From: an uncultured Pelagibacteraceae bacterium
GTDB lineage: Bacteria > Pseudomonadota > Alphaproteobacteria > Pelagibacterales > Pelagibacteraceae
DNA length: 64,000 nucleotides
Direction of reading: 5' to 3'
Assembly: GCA_902621345.1 (NCBI GenBank)
Contig: CACNLV010000001.1
Coordinates: 496,001-560,000 of the forward strand
Position 1 is the stretch's first letter; the number at the start of each line of letters is the position of its first letter. A model generated the notes under the pieces. That model made no database searches. It worked only from the letters and a program-made list of their open reading frames with translations, and was not told where the DNA came from. The position numbers and the translations under genes are program-made. Below, piece after piece: positions 9,581 through 18,777 of the stretch.

Positions 9581-10089
9581 TATTTAAAAAAAATTTTTTT
9601 TTAATAATTATTTTATTTCTATTAGGTATCACTAAAGTCTGGTCCTCTGAAAAAATTGCATTCCTGGATATAGAGTTGATTATTAATAAATCGAAACCAG
9701 CTTTATCGATAATTAAAAGAATTGAAAAAATCCGCGATCAAGAAACTAAAAAATTAATAAAAATTGAAAATTCCTTAAATAAAAAGAATGAAGAATTAGC
9801 TAAAACTAAAAATTTAATTTCAAAAGAAGAATTAGATAAAAGAATTCTAAGTTTAAAAAAAGAAGCAAAGTCATTTGAAGAACTTAGGAAAAAGACTATT
9901 AAAGATTTAAATATCAAAAAGAATAAAGAACTCGATCAATTTTTAAAACTCATTAATCCAATCGTACAAGAATATATGAAAGAGAAATCAATTGATATTA
10001 TAATACATAAAAAAAACATATTCATGGCAAAAGCTAAAAATGATATAACTAATGATATTTTAAAAATCGTTAATAATAAAATTAAATAG
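9577..10089 (+). CDS. skp: Periplasmic chaperone, Skp/OmpH family
   Basis: Skp-type chaperones hold unfolded outer-membrane proteins in the periplasm for delivery to BamA. The 170-residue protein has a signal peptide (FFLIIILFLLGITKVWS), then KIAFLDIELIINKS, matching the start of the Skp body. A long Lys/Glu-rich coiled-coil hairpin follows (about residues 45-120), then a short C-terminal strand region, IDIIIHKKNIFMAK. The start is TTG, overlapping the bamA stop, and this is the only start that keeps the signal peptide whole. Its position directly after bamA supports the call more than sequence identity does. Confidence 0.88.
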   Translation: MIFKKNFFLIIILFLLGITKVWSSEKIAFLDIELIINKSKPALSIIKRIEKIRDQETKKLIKIENSLNKKNEELAKTKNLISKEELDKRILSLKKEAKSFEELRKKTIKDLNIKKNKELDQFLKLINPIVQEYMKEKSIDIIIHKKNIFMAKAKNDITNDILKIVNNKIK

Positions 10090-10536
10090 ATGGAAAAATT
10101 AAATAGAAAACAAATAGAAGAATTATTGCCTCATAGAGAACCCATGTTATTAATTGATGAATTATATGACATAAAAAAATTAAAGTCTGCAACAGCAATT
10201 CTTAATGTTAATAAGAATAGCTTTTATGTAAATGGTCATTTTCCAGGCCAACCTGTTATGCCAGGTGTTTTAATTGTAGAATCTTTTGGTCAAGCAGCTG
10301 CTGCCCTTACAGCACACGGTTTAGACCGAGCCACATATGAAAATAAATTAGTTTTTTTAATGAGTGTAGAAAAAGCGCGTTTTAGAAACCCAGTGATACC
10401 AGACTGTAAACTTGAATTAAAGATAGAAGCAATAAGATCACACGGGCGTGTATGGAAATATAAAGGTGACGCTTTTGTAAACAAAACTAAAGTTGCTGAT
10501 GCAATATGGTCAGCTACTATTGTCGACAGGAAATAA
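10090..10536 (+). CDS. fabZ: 3-hydroxyacyl-ACP dehydratase FabZ
   Basis: FabZ dehydrates 3-hydroxyacyl-ACP in fatty-acid elongation, and its substrate pool is shared with LpxA and LpxD. The 148-residue protein shows LLPHREPMLLID and the active-site helix NGHFPGQPVMPGVLIVES with catalytic His50 and Glu64. The ATG follows the skp stop without a gap. In E. coli the order is lpxD-fabZ-lpxA. Here fabZ precedes lpxD, a local swap. Confidence 0.97.
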   Translation: MEKLNRKQIEELLPHREPMLLIDELYDIKKLKSATAILNVNKNSFYVNGHFPGQPVMPGVLIVESFGQAAAALTAHGLDRATYENKLVFLMSVEKARFRNPVIPDCKLELKIEAIRSHGRVWKYKGDAFVNKTKVADAIWSATIVDRK

Positions 10537-10587
10537 TCAGCAATATTTCTTTACTACAAAAGTTATTTTGCTTTGATAAAAGCAGTC

Positions 10588-11562
10588 ATGTCTCATCCCT
10601 TTTTTTTAAATAAAGGTCCAATAAGTCTTGTTAAAGTTTGTAATTTCTTAAAAATTGCTAATCAAAAAAAAAATGAAATCAATTTTTATGATATAAAAGA
10701 TTTACAAAGTGCTAATAAAGATTCTATAACTTTCTTTCATTCAAAGAAATATAAAGAAGTAGCAAAATTAACTAAGGCTTCATTTTGTTTAACTTCAGAT
10801 TTATTGAAAGATTTTTTACCAAAAACATGTGAACCTATTATTGTAAATAATATTCTTACTTCGGTTGCTAAAATTACTGAAGAGTTCTATCCAAATTCAG
10901 TAGAGGATGAATTTGACAACAAAGTTTCAAGTATAGAAAGTACTGATTATAATGGTGTTATTCATGGTAAAAATGTTCTCATAGGAGAAAATGTAAAGAT
11001 CGGAACAAATTGTATGATTGGTCATAATACAATTATAGAAAAAAACGTTCAAATTGAAAATAATTGTAAGATCGGCTCGAATACAATAATAAGAAATTCA
11101 ATAATAAGAAATAATGTAAGTGTCCTTGATAATTGTGTAATTGGCAAAAAAGGCTTTGGATTTTTTCCAAATAAAAAGAAAAATCTTAGATATCCACATA
11201 TTGGAATTGTAATCATAGACGAAGACTGTGAAATTGGTAGCGGTACAACAATAGATCGTGGTTCAATGTCTAACACCGAAATTGGAAAAAATACATTTTT
11301 AGATAATCAAATACATATAGCGCACAATGTTAAAATTGGAAAAAATACAATTATCGCTGGCCAAGTTGGTATTGCTGGAAGTTCAACAATTGGTGATAAC
11401 GTTAGAATTGGAGGACAGGCTGGTATCTCTGGTCATTTAAAAATTGGCAATAATGTTGATATTGCTGGAGGCAGTGGAGTTATAAAAGATATACCAGATA
11501 ATTCCAAAGTAATGGGATATCCAGCAAAAAATTTAAGAGAGTTTTTAAGAGAAAATAAATAA
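10588..11562 (+). CDS. lpxD: UDP-3-O-(3-hydroxyacyl)glucosamine N-acyltransferase
   Basis: LpxD adds the second acyl chain in lipid A synthesis. An N-terminal uridine-binding domain is followed from about residue 110 by hexapeptide repeats forming a left-handed beta helix. The catalytic His lies in [11 protein letters not shown]. The ORF track begins at a TTG (10573). I prefer the ATG at 10588 ([10 protein letters not shown]), which gives 324 residues and a normal N-terminus; neither start has a clear ribosome-binding site. The stop overlaps the lpxA ATG by one base. Confidence 0.93.
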   Translation: MSHPFFLNKGPISLVKVCNFLKIANQKKNEINFYDIKDLQSANKDSITFFHSKKYKEVAKLTKASFCLTSDLLKDFLPKTCEPIIVNNILTSVAKITEEFYPNSVEDEFDNKVSSIESTDYNGVIHGKNVLIGENVKIGTNCMIGHNTIIEKNVQIENNCKIGSNTIIRNSIIRNNVSVLDNCVIGKKGFGFFPNKKKNLRYPHIGIVIIDEDCEIGSGTTIDRGSMSNTEIGKNTFLDNQIHIAHNVKIGKNTIIAGQVGIAGSSTIGDNVRIGGQAGISGHLKIGNNVDIAGGSGVIKDIPDNSKVMGYPAKNLREFLRENK

Positions 11563-12344
11563 TGATCCATGAAACTGCAACTATAGATCCAAAAGCGAAA
11601 ATTTCCTCAAATGTTCAAATTGGTCCTTATTGTGTAGTAGGACCAAATGTTGAAATAGATGAGGAGGTAATTTTACAGTCTCATGTTCATGTTCTAGGTA
11701 AAACAAAAATTGGTAAAAGAAATAAGATTTATTCATTTGCTTCAATTGGTAATGAACCTCAAGATTTAAAATATAATGGCGAGGATACTAAACTTGAAAT
11801 AGGTGATGGAAATAAAATTAGAGAATATGTTACAATTAACACCGGTACAATCGGAGGAGGCGGTTTAACAAAGGTTGGAAATAATTGTTTATTTATGGTC
11901 TCATCACATGTAGCACACGATTGTATTGTTGAGGATAATGTAATTTTAGCCAATAACGTGCCTCTTGGTGGACATGCGCACATCGAAAAAAATGTAATAA
12001 TTGGAGGAAATTCAGCAGTGCAACAATTTACTAGAGTAGGTAAATTTGCAATGATTGGTGGCATGTGTGGTGTTGTTAGGGATGTTATTCCTTATGCTAT
12101 GGTTCATGGCAATAGGAGTATTCTTCAAGGACTGAACTTAATAGGTTTAAGAAGACAAAAAATTCCTAATAAAGAGATTATCAGATTAACCGAAGCTTAC
12201 AAAGAGATATTTAAGAGTGAGAATTTAACTGGGAATTTAAAAAATTTAAAACCTGAACTCAAAAAAAACAACCTAGTAAAAGATGTTGTTGAATTTTTAG
12301 AGAAAGATAAAAAAAGACCAATATGTACACCTTTTTCAAAATAA
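11562..12344 (+). CDS. lpxA: UDP-N-acetylglucosamine acyltransferase
   Basis: LpxA catalyses the first step of lipid A synthesis, transfer of a 3-hydroxyacyl chain from ACP to UDP-GlcNAc. The 260-residue protein is a hexapeptide-repeat beta helix over about 190 residues with an all-helical C-terminal domain. The catalytic His is His119 in FMVSSHVAHDC. The conserved GNRSILQGLNLIGLRR marks the turn into the helical domain. The gene is coupled to lpxD and separated from lpxI by one base. Confidence 0.97.
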   Translation: MIHETATIDPKAKISSNVQIGPYCVVGPNVEIDEEVILQSHVHVLGKTKIGKRNKIYSFASIGNEPQDLKYNGEDTKLEIGDGNKIREYVTINTGTIGGGGLTKVGNNCLFMVSSHVAHDCIVEDNVILANNVPLGGHAHIEKNVIIGGNSAVQQFTRVGKFAMIGGMCGVVRDVIPYAMVHGNRSILQGLNLIGLRRQKIPNKEIIRLTEAYKEIFKSENLTGNLKNLKPELKKNNLVKDVVEFLEKDKKRPICTPFSK

Positions 12345-12345
12345 A

Positions 12346-13131
12346 ATGTTTGGTTTATTTCTAGGCGATACTGATTTTTCAAAAATTGTTCTTAGAAAGG
12401 TAAAGAAATTAAATAAAAATTATTTTATAATTGATTTTTCAAAAAATAATAAATTTGCAAGAGAAAAAAATTCTCACAGAATAAGTATTGGTAAATTTGG
12501 AAAAATTATAAATCTTATAAAAGAAAAAAAATCGAACAAGGTTCTTTTTGCAGGAAAAATCGCAAAACCTAAATTTTCGTCTCTAAGATTAGATTTGAAA
12601 GGTATTTATTATATGCCAAGTGTTATAAAAGCTGCTAAATTAGGTGATGCAGCTATTATAAAAGCTATAATTAAAATTCTTAATAATGAAAAAATTAAAG
12701 TTATAAGTTCAACTCATTTCAATCCTGAATTAAATGCTAAAAAAGGTATTTTTACGAAGGTAAAACCCTCAATTAATGACAACAGATCGATTAATCAAGG
12801 AATAAGATTTCTAAATAAGTCAAATACTTTAGATCACGTTCAAGCATTAGTAGTAAAAGATAATAAGGTTATTGCCAAGGAAGGCAGAAAAGGTACAAAA
12901 AAAATGTTATCGAGATTAAAAAAAAACTCAGGTGGCATTTTAATTAAATTTCCAAAAAAAAGACAGGATTTAAGAATAGATTTGCCAACCATAGGGCTTC
13001 AAACGCTTAAAGACTGCAAAAAATACGGATTAAAAGGTATAGTTATGAAGTCAAAAAAAAATATTTTTTTAGATAAAATTCAATGTATTAAATTTGCTAA
13101 TAAAAGTAAAATTTTTATTTTAGTAAGATGA
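12346..13131 (+). CDS. lpxI: UDP-2,3-diacylglucosamine hydrolase LpxI (DUF1009), divergent
   Basis: LpxI makes lipid X from UDP-2,3-diacylglucosamine in alphaproteobacteria that lack LpxH. The 261-residue protein has both LpxI domains. The strongly conserved RIDLPTIGLQT keeps the Asp reported as essential in Caulobacter LpxI. Its position between lpxA and lpxB is the classic one. Several other family motifs have drifted: the N-terminal glycine motif (usually GGGALP) reads FLGDTDFS, GDDALL reads LGDAAIIK, and EGTDAML reads KGTKKML. The overlap with lpxB implies it is still translated within the lipid A operon. Full activity is probable but not certain. Confidence 0.88.
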   Translation: MFGLFLGDTDFSKIVLRKVKKLNKNYFIIDFSKNNKFAREKNSHRISIGKFGKIINLIKEKKSNKVLFAGKIAKPKFSSLRLDLKGIYYMPSVIKAAKLGDAAIIKAIIKILNNEKIKVISSTHFNPELNAKKGIFTKVKPSINDNRSINQGIRFLNKSNTLDHVQALVVKDNKVIAKEGRKGTKKMLSRLKKNSGGILIKFPKKRQDLRIDLPTIGLQTLKDCKKYGLKGIVMKSKKNIFLDKIQCIKFANKSKIFILVR

Positions 13132-14264
13132 AAAAAATTTTCGTATTAACGGGTGAGCCATCTGGTGACAAACTTGCATCCACTGCTATTTCCAAAATTC
13201 AAAAAAATAATAATGATATTGAATATTTATCCGTAGGTGGTGTAAATTTAGAGAAGATCGGTATTAAATCTATTTTCGAATTAAAAGAAATTACTTATCT
13301 AGGTTTTACGAGTGTTTTATTAAATATCTTCAAAATTAAAAAAAAGATTAATCAGACAGTAGATGAAATTTTAAAATTTGGACCTGACATCTTATTTAGT
13401 GTTGACAGCCCTGATTTTACACTAAGAGTTGCTGAAATAGTAAAAAAAAGAAATCCTAAAATAAAAACAATTCATTACGTGGCACCGCAAGTATGGATTT
13501 GGAGAAAGAACAGAGTTAAAAAGATAAAAAAATTTATTGACCATATACTTTTATTATTTGAGTTTGAAAAAAAATATTTTGATGATGAAAATATAAAAAA
13601 CACCTTTGTTGGTCACCCATTAATTGAAAATACAGGTTTAAATAAGACAGATATAAACAACCTTGTTTCCAAAGATAAAAAGATAATATCAATTTTTGCA
13701 GGTAGTAGAAATTCAGAAACAAATGTTCTTTTACCTATATTAGTTCAATTTATTATTTTGATGAATAAAAAAGATCTTAATTATAATTTCGTATTTCACG
13801 CAACAGATGAAAATAAAGAACAAATAATTGATTACATTAAAATTAAAAATATAGAAAATATTGATGTGGTTTCAGATGAAAACATGAAAAGAGAGATATT
13901 ATCGAACTCTATTTTTGCTGTATGTAAGTCTGGAACTGTATCTTTACAAGTTTGTAATGCGAATGTTCCTTCAATAATTGTTTATAAATTAAACTTTATA
14001 AATTTTATGATTTTTAAATTATTGGTTAATGTAAAATTTGCTAACATAATAAATATTATTAACAATAGAGAAGTTATTCCTGAATTGCTTCAAAATGAAT
14101 GCAATGCTAAAGAAATTTATAATTCAGTTGTTTATATGCTAAAAAATCCAGATATTAGAAAAAAACAATTGGAAGATTGCAATCAAACTTTAAAGGGTAT
14201 TAGATCTAAAACTTCATCAGCGAGTGAGGTAGCCTCAATTTTAAGCAATAGTCTTATTAGTTAA
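13128..14264 (+). CDS. lpxB: Lipid-A-disaccharide synthase
   Basis: LpxB is the membrane-associated GT19 glycosyltransferase that joins lipid X to UDP-2,3-diacylglucosamine. The 378-residue protein starts with the diagnostic LTGEPSGDKLAS. It contains FSVDSPDFTLR, HYVAPQVWIWRKNR, FVGHPLIEN and the nucleotide-sugar site FAVCKSGTVSLQVC. It overlaps lpxI by four bases. It ends 24 bases inside the oppositely oriented gltX, so the two stop codons cross. Confidence 0.96.
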   Translation: MKKIFVLTGEPSGDKLASTAISKIQKNNNDIEYLSVGGVNLEKIGIKSIFELKEITYLGFTSVLLNIFKIKKKINQTVDEILKFGPDILFSVDSPDFTLRVAEIVKKRNPKIKTIHYVAPQVWIWRKNRVKKIKKFIDHILLLFEFEKKYFDDENIKNTFVGHPLIENTGLNKTDINNLVSKDKKIISIFAGSRNSETNVLLPILVQFIILMNKKDLNYNFVFHATDENKEQIIDYIKIKNIENIDVVSDENMKREILSNSIFAVCKSGTVSLQVCNANVPSIIVYKLNFINFMIFKLLVNVKFANIINIINNREVIPELLQNECNAKEIYNSVVYMLKNPDIRKKQLEDCNQTLKGIRSKTSSASEVASILSNSLIS

Positions 14265-15641
14265 TCTTTTTTCGACTTCATCTTTACCTAAAGATACAAT
14301 TATATCATAAATACCAGGCCCAAACTTTGAACCTGTTAATGCTATTCTCAAAGGTTGACCAACACCTTTAAAATTAGTGTTATTTGATTTTATTAGTTCT
14401 TGAACAACTGGTTCTAAATCTTCTCTTCTAAATTCCTTTATTTTATTAATTCTTTCATTAAATTCGGATATTATCTTTTTAGCTTTATCATCAATTAATT
14501 TAAGGTCTTCTTTATTAAAATTAACATTATCATTAAGAATATATTGGCTATTGTTAAATATATCCTCAAGTGTTTTAGCTTTATTTTTAAGAAATGATAA
14601 AGACTTTTTAATCTTATCATTTTTTTCTGTTTTAATTTTACTTTTAAATATCTCACAGTAATTTACGAATTGACTAAAAAGATCATTTTCATCAATATTT
14701 TTAATATAATGTTCATTCATAGATAGAATCCTACTCATATCTAATTTTGATGGAGATTTTCCGATACCTTTTAAATTAAAATACTTAATACTTTCGTCTA
14801 ATGTAAAAATTTCCTTATCTTCAAAAGACCATCCCAACCTAAGTAAGTAATTTCTTAAAGCATCAGGTATTATACCAATTTTAGAATAGTCTTCTAAAGT
14901 TGACGCTTTATCTCGTTTTGAAAGTTTTTTCCCCTCTATCGTATGAATTAAAGGTATATGAGCAAATAATGGCAAATCCCAATCCATTGCCTCATAAATT
15001 TGAATTTGTTTGAATGTATTTATCTTGTGATCATCCCCTCTGATTATATGGGTCATATTCATTTGATGATCGTCAACAGATGCAGACAAGTTATAAGTTG
15101 GTGTTCCGTCATTTCGTAAAATTACGAAATCTTCAATTGTATTATTTTCAATTTCTACATCTCCTTGCACTAAGTCTTTTAAGACAGATTTTCCTGTAAC
15201 TTTGCTTTTAAATCTAATAACTGGTTTTATATTATTTGGTGCTTCACTCTCACTCTTATCTCTCCATTTTCTATCATAGACATATGGAATTTTTTTTTGT
15301 TTTGCTCTCTTTTTTTGTTCTTCTATTTCTTCATTTGAGCAGTAACACTTGTATGCATTTCCTTTATTTAATAGCTCATTAGCAACTTTTATATGAGCAT
15401 CAATTTTTTGAGATTGTATATATTCTTGTCCATCATGATTAATACCAATCCATTTAAGAGACTTTATTATTTGTTTCTTGTATTCTTCTTTTGATCTTTC
15501 CTTATCCGTGTCTTCAATTCTAAGGTAAAAATTACCTTTTTGATTTTTTGAATAGAGCCAATTAAATAAAGCCGTTCTTACACCACCAATATGCAAAGGC
15601 CCAGTAGGGGATGGAGCAAATCTAGTTGCCACTTTTTTCAT
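14241..15641 (-). CDS. gltX: Glutamyl-tRNA synthetase
   Basis: This class I synthetase charges tRNA-Glu, and in many alphaproteobacteria a GltX copy also mischarges tRNA-Gln. The 466-residue protein shows the HIGH-type motif RFAPSPTGPLHIGGVRTA at residue 7, a zinc-finger-like CYCSNEE segment and the KMSKS-equivalent KKLSKRDKA. A helical anticodon-binding domain follows. It is the last gene of the minus-strand trp-lexA run, 22 bases after lexA, and overlaps lpxB at its 3' end. Related genomes often carry a comEC-like gene between lexA and gltX. None is present here. Confidence 0.97.
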   Translation of the reverse strand: MKKVATRFAPSPTGPLHIGGVRTALFNWLYSKNQKGNFYLRIEDTDKERSKEEYKKQIIKSLKWIGINHDGQEYIQSQKIDAHIKVANELLNKGNAYKCYCSNEEIEEQKKRAKQKKIPYVYDRKWRDKSESEAPNNIKPVIRFKSKVTGKSVLKDLVQGDVEIENNTIEDFVILRNDGTPTYNLSASVDDHQMNMTHIIRGDDHKINTFKQIQIYEAMDWDLPLFAHIPLIHTIEGKKLSKRDKASTLEDYSKIGIIPDALRNYLLRLGWSFEDKEIFTLDESIKYFNLKGIGKSPSKLDMSRILSMNEHYIKNIDENDLFSQFVNYCEIFKSKIKTEKNDKIKKSLSFLKNKAKTLEDIFNNSQYILNDNVNFNKEDLKLIDDKAKKIISEFNERINKIKEFRREDLEPVVQELIKSNNTNFKGVGQPLRIALTGSKFGPGIYDIIVSLGKDEVEKRLTNKTIA

Positions 15642-15663
15642 TAAAATGGTTTAGACTATTTTT

Positions 15664-16341
15664 TTAGAAGTTTCTATATAAAGATACTAAAACTCCTTGA
15701 ACTTTTACTCTATCAGGTCCAAAAATTTTAGTTTCGTAATTTCTGTTAGCACTTTCTAATGCTATTACTTTACCTTTTTTTCGTATTCTTTTTAACATTG
15801 CTTCATGTTCATCAATCAATGCTACAACTATTTTTCCATTATCAGCTGTATCTGTTCTTTTAATTATCACAGTATCTCCCTCGTGGATACCAGCGTCGAT
15901 CATAGAATCACCTTGTACTTTCAACCCAAAATAATCACCATTTTTTTCTAAATTGGTTGGTAATGGTATTCTTGATACCTCGTTTTGTATTGCTTCAACT
16001 GGAGTACCGGCTGCTATTTTACCTAAAACAGGTACTTCTGAATCATCAGATAATGGGTTCTCTTCATCTAATCCGCCTTTTATTACACTTGGAGAAAAAT
16101 TATTATAAATATCATTAGCTGAAGCTGTTTCAGGTAATTTAATTACCTCTAACGCTCTAGCTTTATGCGCTAGTCTTTTAATAAAACCTCTTTCCTCTAA
16201 AGCACTGATTAGTCTGTGAATACCTGATTTAGATTTAAGATTAAGAGACTCTTTCATTTCATCATAAGAGGGGGATACTCCAGAACTTCTCAACCTCTTG
16301 TTGATAAATAAAAGCAAGTTTTTTTGTTTTTTTGTTAGCAT
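15664..16341 (-). CDS. lexA: LexA repressor
   Basis: LexA represses SOS genes and self-cleaves when RecA is activated. The 225-residue protein has an N-terminal winged helix ([32 protein letters not shown]). The latent serine protease domain carries the Ala111-Gly112 cleavage bond in [11 protein letters not shown], nucleophile Ser146 in [10 protein letters not shown] and general base Lys184 in AMLKRI. An acidic linker (about residues 72-103) is longer than in E. coli. A LexA box lies upstream, so autoregulation is expected. The gene follows trpC after 89 bases. Confidence 0.97.
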   Translation of the reverse strand: MLTKKQKNLLLFINKRLRSSGVSPSYDEMKESLNLKSKSGIHRLISALEERGFIKRLAHKARALEVIKLPETASANDIYNNFSPSVIKGGLDEENPLSDDSEVPVLGKIAAGTPVEAIQNEVSRIPLPTNLEKNGDYFGLKVQGDSMIDAGIHEGDTVIIKRTDTADNGKIVVALIDEHEAMLKRIRKKGKVIALESANRNYETKIFGPDRVKVQGVLVSLYRNF

Positions 16342-16365
16342 AAGAACAAATATCGTACAAACAAT

Positions 16366-16380
16366 GTTCTATAAAAGTTC
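16366..16380 (-). promoter_or_regulatory. LexA operator (SOS box) of lexA
   Basis: The sequence is a perfect GTTC-N7-GTTC (GAAC-N7-GAAC on the lexA strand), the consensus LexA box of alphaproteobacteria. It lies 25-39 bases upstream of the lexA start, where it would cover the promoter. A degenerate second site, GAAC-N7-GTAC, occurs at 16344-16358 next to the start codon. LexA autoregulation is the inferred role. Confidence 0.85.
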
Positions 16381-16430
16381 TCTAAGTTTCACAACAGTTA
16401 AAAAAACCAATGAAATAGAGGATAATTTAA

Positions 16431-17222
16431 CTAAAGAACGGAAAAAAAAGAATTTTTTTCAAGATCTTTTAAAAGTGATTCACCAATTAAAAAAGTTTTA
16501 ATAGAAGTTTTCTCAGAGAGTTCCAAAAGTTCATCTTTTGTTTTAATTCCACTTTCGGAAATTAAAGGACCTGTATGACTAACTAAAACATCATGAATAT
16601 CAAAAGTTGTATTTATATCAGTTTTTAGGGTTTTTAAGTTTCTATTATTTATTCCTATCAAAGCATCCTTAAATTTGAGAGCTTGTTTAGCCTCATCTAC
16701 AGTGTGAACTTCAACAATTACAGACATATCTAATTTTAAAGCTTCTTCATATAATTCATTCGCAAGTTTATTAGAAACACCAGCTAGAATTATTAGTATG
16801 GCATCTGCACCATAACTTTTAGCTAGAGGTATTTGAAATTTATCTACAAAAAAATCTTTACAAAGAATTGGTAAATCTATTTCTTTTTTAATTTTACTTA
16901 TATGGGTTAAATTTCCTAAAAAGTAATCTTCCTCAGTTAAGACTGATAAACAAGTTGTTTTGTTATCATTGTATATTTTTGCTATTTTAAGAGGATCATA
17001 ATCTTTGATAATCACCCCTGCTGATGGGCTAGCTTTTTTAATTTCGGCAATGATAGAAAATTTACCTTCTTTAATATTATTTTCAATTTTTTCTTTAAAA
17101 TTAACAAATTTTCTATTTGTATTAATCAATTCGTTTAATGAGTCTTGTGAAATAGTTTTTTTTAAATTTACTATTTTTTCACTTTTATTTTTAATTATTT
17201 TTTCAAGAACATTTTCAATCAT
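16431..17222 (-). CDS. trpC: Indole-3-glycerol phosphate synthase
   Basis: TrpC closes the indole ring in tryptophan synthesis. The 263-residue TIM barrel shows FSIIAEIKKASPSAGVI with the catalytic Lys, the LPILCKDFFVD and ADAILIILA strands, and IGINNRNLKTLKTD and SESGIKTKDEL. It is a stand-alone enzyme, not fused to TrpF as in E. coli. It overlaps trpD by eight bases in the minus-strand trp operon. Many alphaproteobacteria have moaC and moeA between trpC and lexA. These are missing here. Confidence 0.97.
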   Translation of the reverse strand: MIENVLEKIIKNKSEKIVNLKKTISQDSLNELINTNRKFVNFKEKIENNIKEGKFSIIAEIKKASPSAGVIIKDYDPLKIAKIYNDNKTTCLSVLTEEDYFLGNLTHISKIKKEIDLPILCKDFFVDKFQIPLAKSYGADAILIILAGVSNKLANELYEEALKLDMSVIVEVHTVDEAKQALKFKDALIGINNRNLKTLKTDINTTFDIHDVLVSHTGPLISESGIKTKDELLELSEKTSIKTFLIGESLLKDLEKNSFFSVL

Positions 17223-18207
17223 TTCGAATTCTTTCTAAGTGTTTCATGACTTTATTTGATAAAATATGTTCTCTTGTATCATTATATGCATCAACGAAAT
17301 TTTTATGGGTTTCATTTACGATTAAACCTGCAGCACCATTTAAACAAACTGCTTTAGAAAAATCGTTATCCTCGCCTTTAAATATATCGATCATTTTATC
17401 TGCATTAAATTTTGCATCATCCCCAACAAGATTTTCAAACTTATCTGCATTGACATTTAATTCTTTGGGATCAATAACAATTTCAGTAATCTTATTATCT
17501 TTTAATTGAATTACATTTGTTTTAGCATAAGGTGAAATTTCATCTAAACCATCCTCACTATTTAGAATCCATGCAAATTTTATTTCCAAATTATTCAAAG
17601 CATTTGCAAATGTTTTTAAAAGTTTTTTATCAAAAACTCCTACCACTTGTCGTTTAACTAAGGCAGGGCTACTTAAAGGTCCAATCATATTAAATATAGT
17701 TCTTTTCCCAATCTTTTTTCTAGTTGGACCAACAAATTTCATCGCACTGTGGTAATTGGGTGCAAACATAAATCCAAAATTGTTTTTATTAATTTGTGCT
17801 TCTATATCATTAGGTTCTAAATTAATTTTTATATTCAAAGCCTCTAGAACATCACCTGATCCACATTTAGAAGATACAGCCTTATTTCCATGCTTTGCAA
17901 CTTTAACTCCCATACTTGCAAGCAATAATGCAGATGCTGTTGATATATTAAGAGTATTCATGCCATCACCACCAGTTCCACATGTATCAACACAATTTTC
18001 TACATTTACTCTTTTAGATTTGTTCCTAAGAACATAAACGCCACCTGCTATTTCATCTGATGCCTCACCTTTAACTGATAAAAGTGTCAAAAAATCAAAT
18101 ATTTCTTGGTCCTCGGCTTTACCATCCATTAATAACTCAAAAGCAGCTTTGCTTTCATCAAAAGATAGATTTTCTTTATTTCTAATTTTTTCTATGAATT
18201 GTTTCAT
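17215..18207 (-). CDS. trpD: Anthranilate phosphoribosyltransferase
   Basis: TrpD attaches phosphoribose to anthranilate. The 330-residue length is typical. The PRPP-binding VDTCGTGGDGMNTLNIST and the following KHGNKAVSSKCGSGDVLEAL are diagnostic, as is RTIFNMIGPLSSPA. The gene abuts trpG without a gap and overlaps trpC. The trpEGDC order with separate genes is the usual alphaproteobacterial arrangement. trpF, trpB and trpA are not in this window. Confidence 0.97.
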   Translation of the reverse strand: MKQFIEKIRNKENLSFDESKAAFELLMDGKAEDQEIFDFLTLLSVKGEASDEIAGGVYVLRNKSKRVNVENCVDTCGTGGDGMNTLNISTASALLLASMGVKVAKHGNKAVSSKCGSGDVLEALNIKINLEPNDIEAQINKNNFGFMFAPNYHSAMKFVGPTRKKIGKRTIFNMIGPLSSPALVKRQVVGVFDKKLLKTFANALNNLEIKFAWILNSEDGLDEISPYAKTNVIQLKDNKITEIVIDPKELNVNADKFENLVGDDAKFNADKMIDIFKGEDNDFSKAVCLNGAAGLIVNETHKNFVDAYNDTREHILSNKVMKHLERIRND

Positions 18208-18777
18208 TTAAATTCTAATGAAGTTATTTAAAATTTTCATACCTAGTTTAGTTTTAATACTTTCAGGGTGAAATTGCACTCCATGAACGTCATATTTTTT
18301 ATGTTGAATACCCATTATTAAACCATCTTTGGTCTCTGCAGTGATTTCAAGATCACTGGATAGTGATTTTTTGTCAATTATTAGGCTGTGATAACGAGTT
18401 GCCTCAAAAATTTTAGGAAGATTTTTTAATATACCGTTTTTTTTAGTTGTGATTTTACTAGTTTTTCCGTGCATTAGTTTTCTTGCTTGAATAATTTTTG
18501 AACCAAATACTTGTCCAATAATTTGGTGACCTAAACAAACACCTAGTATAGGAATTCTTTTGTATAAAGATTTTACAATCTTAAGGCAGTTACCAGATTG
18601 ATCAGGATTACCGGGCCCAGGTGAGATTACAATTTTATTATATTTCCTTTTTAATATATCTTTTGATGTAATTTTATCGTTTCTAATTACATCAACGTGA
18701 ACTTTTAACGAGGATAAATAATGATATAGATTAAAAGTAAAACTGTCATAATTGTCTATTAAAATTATTTTTTTCAT
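18208..18777 (-). CDS. trpG: Anthranilate synthase component II (glutamine amidotransferase)
   Basis: TrpG supplies ammonia from glutamine to TrpE. The 189-residue class I amidotransferase opens with IILIDNYDSFTFNLYHYL. It has the nucleophile Cys in ILGVCLGHQIIGQVFG and the His-Glu pair in VHGVQFHPESI. It overlaps trpE by four bases, which fits 1:1 coupled synthesis of the complex. The same fold can serve 4-amino-4-deoxychorismate synthase (PabA), so the protein may serve both enzymes. Confidence 0.95.
   Translation of the reverse strand: MKKIILIDNYDSFTFNLYHYLSSLKVHVDVIRNDKITSKDILKRKYNKIVISPGPGNPDQSGNCLKIVKSLYKRIPILGVCLGHQIIGQVFGSKIIQARKLMHGKTSKITTKKNGILKNLPKIFEATRYHSLIIDKKSLSSDLEITAETKDGLIMGIQHKKYDVHGVQFHPESIKTKLGMKILNNFIRI

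Noticed and set aside
16298-16501. Plus-strand 67-residue ORF over the lexA upstream region
   Set aside because: It overlaps lexA, trpC and the LexA box, has a low-complexity tail and no ribosome-binding site. It is treated as a chance frame.
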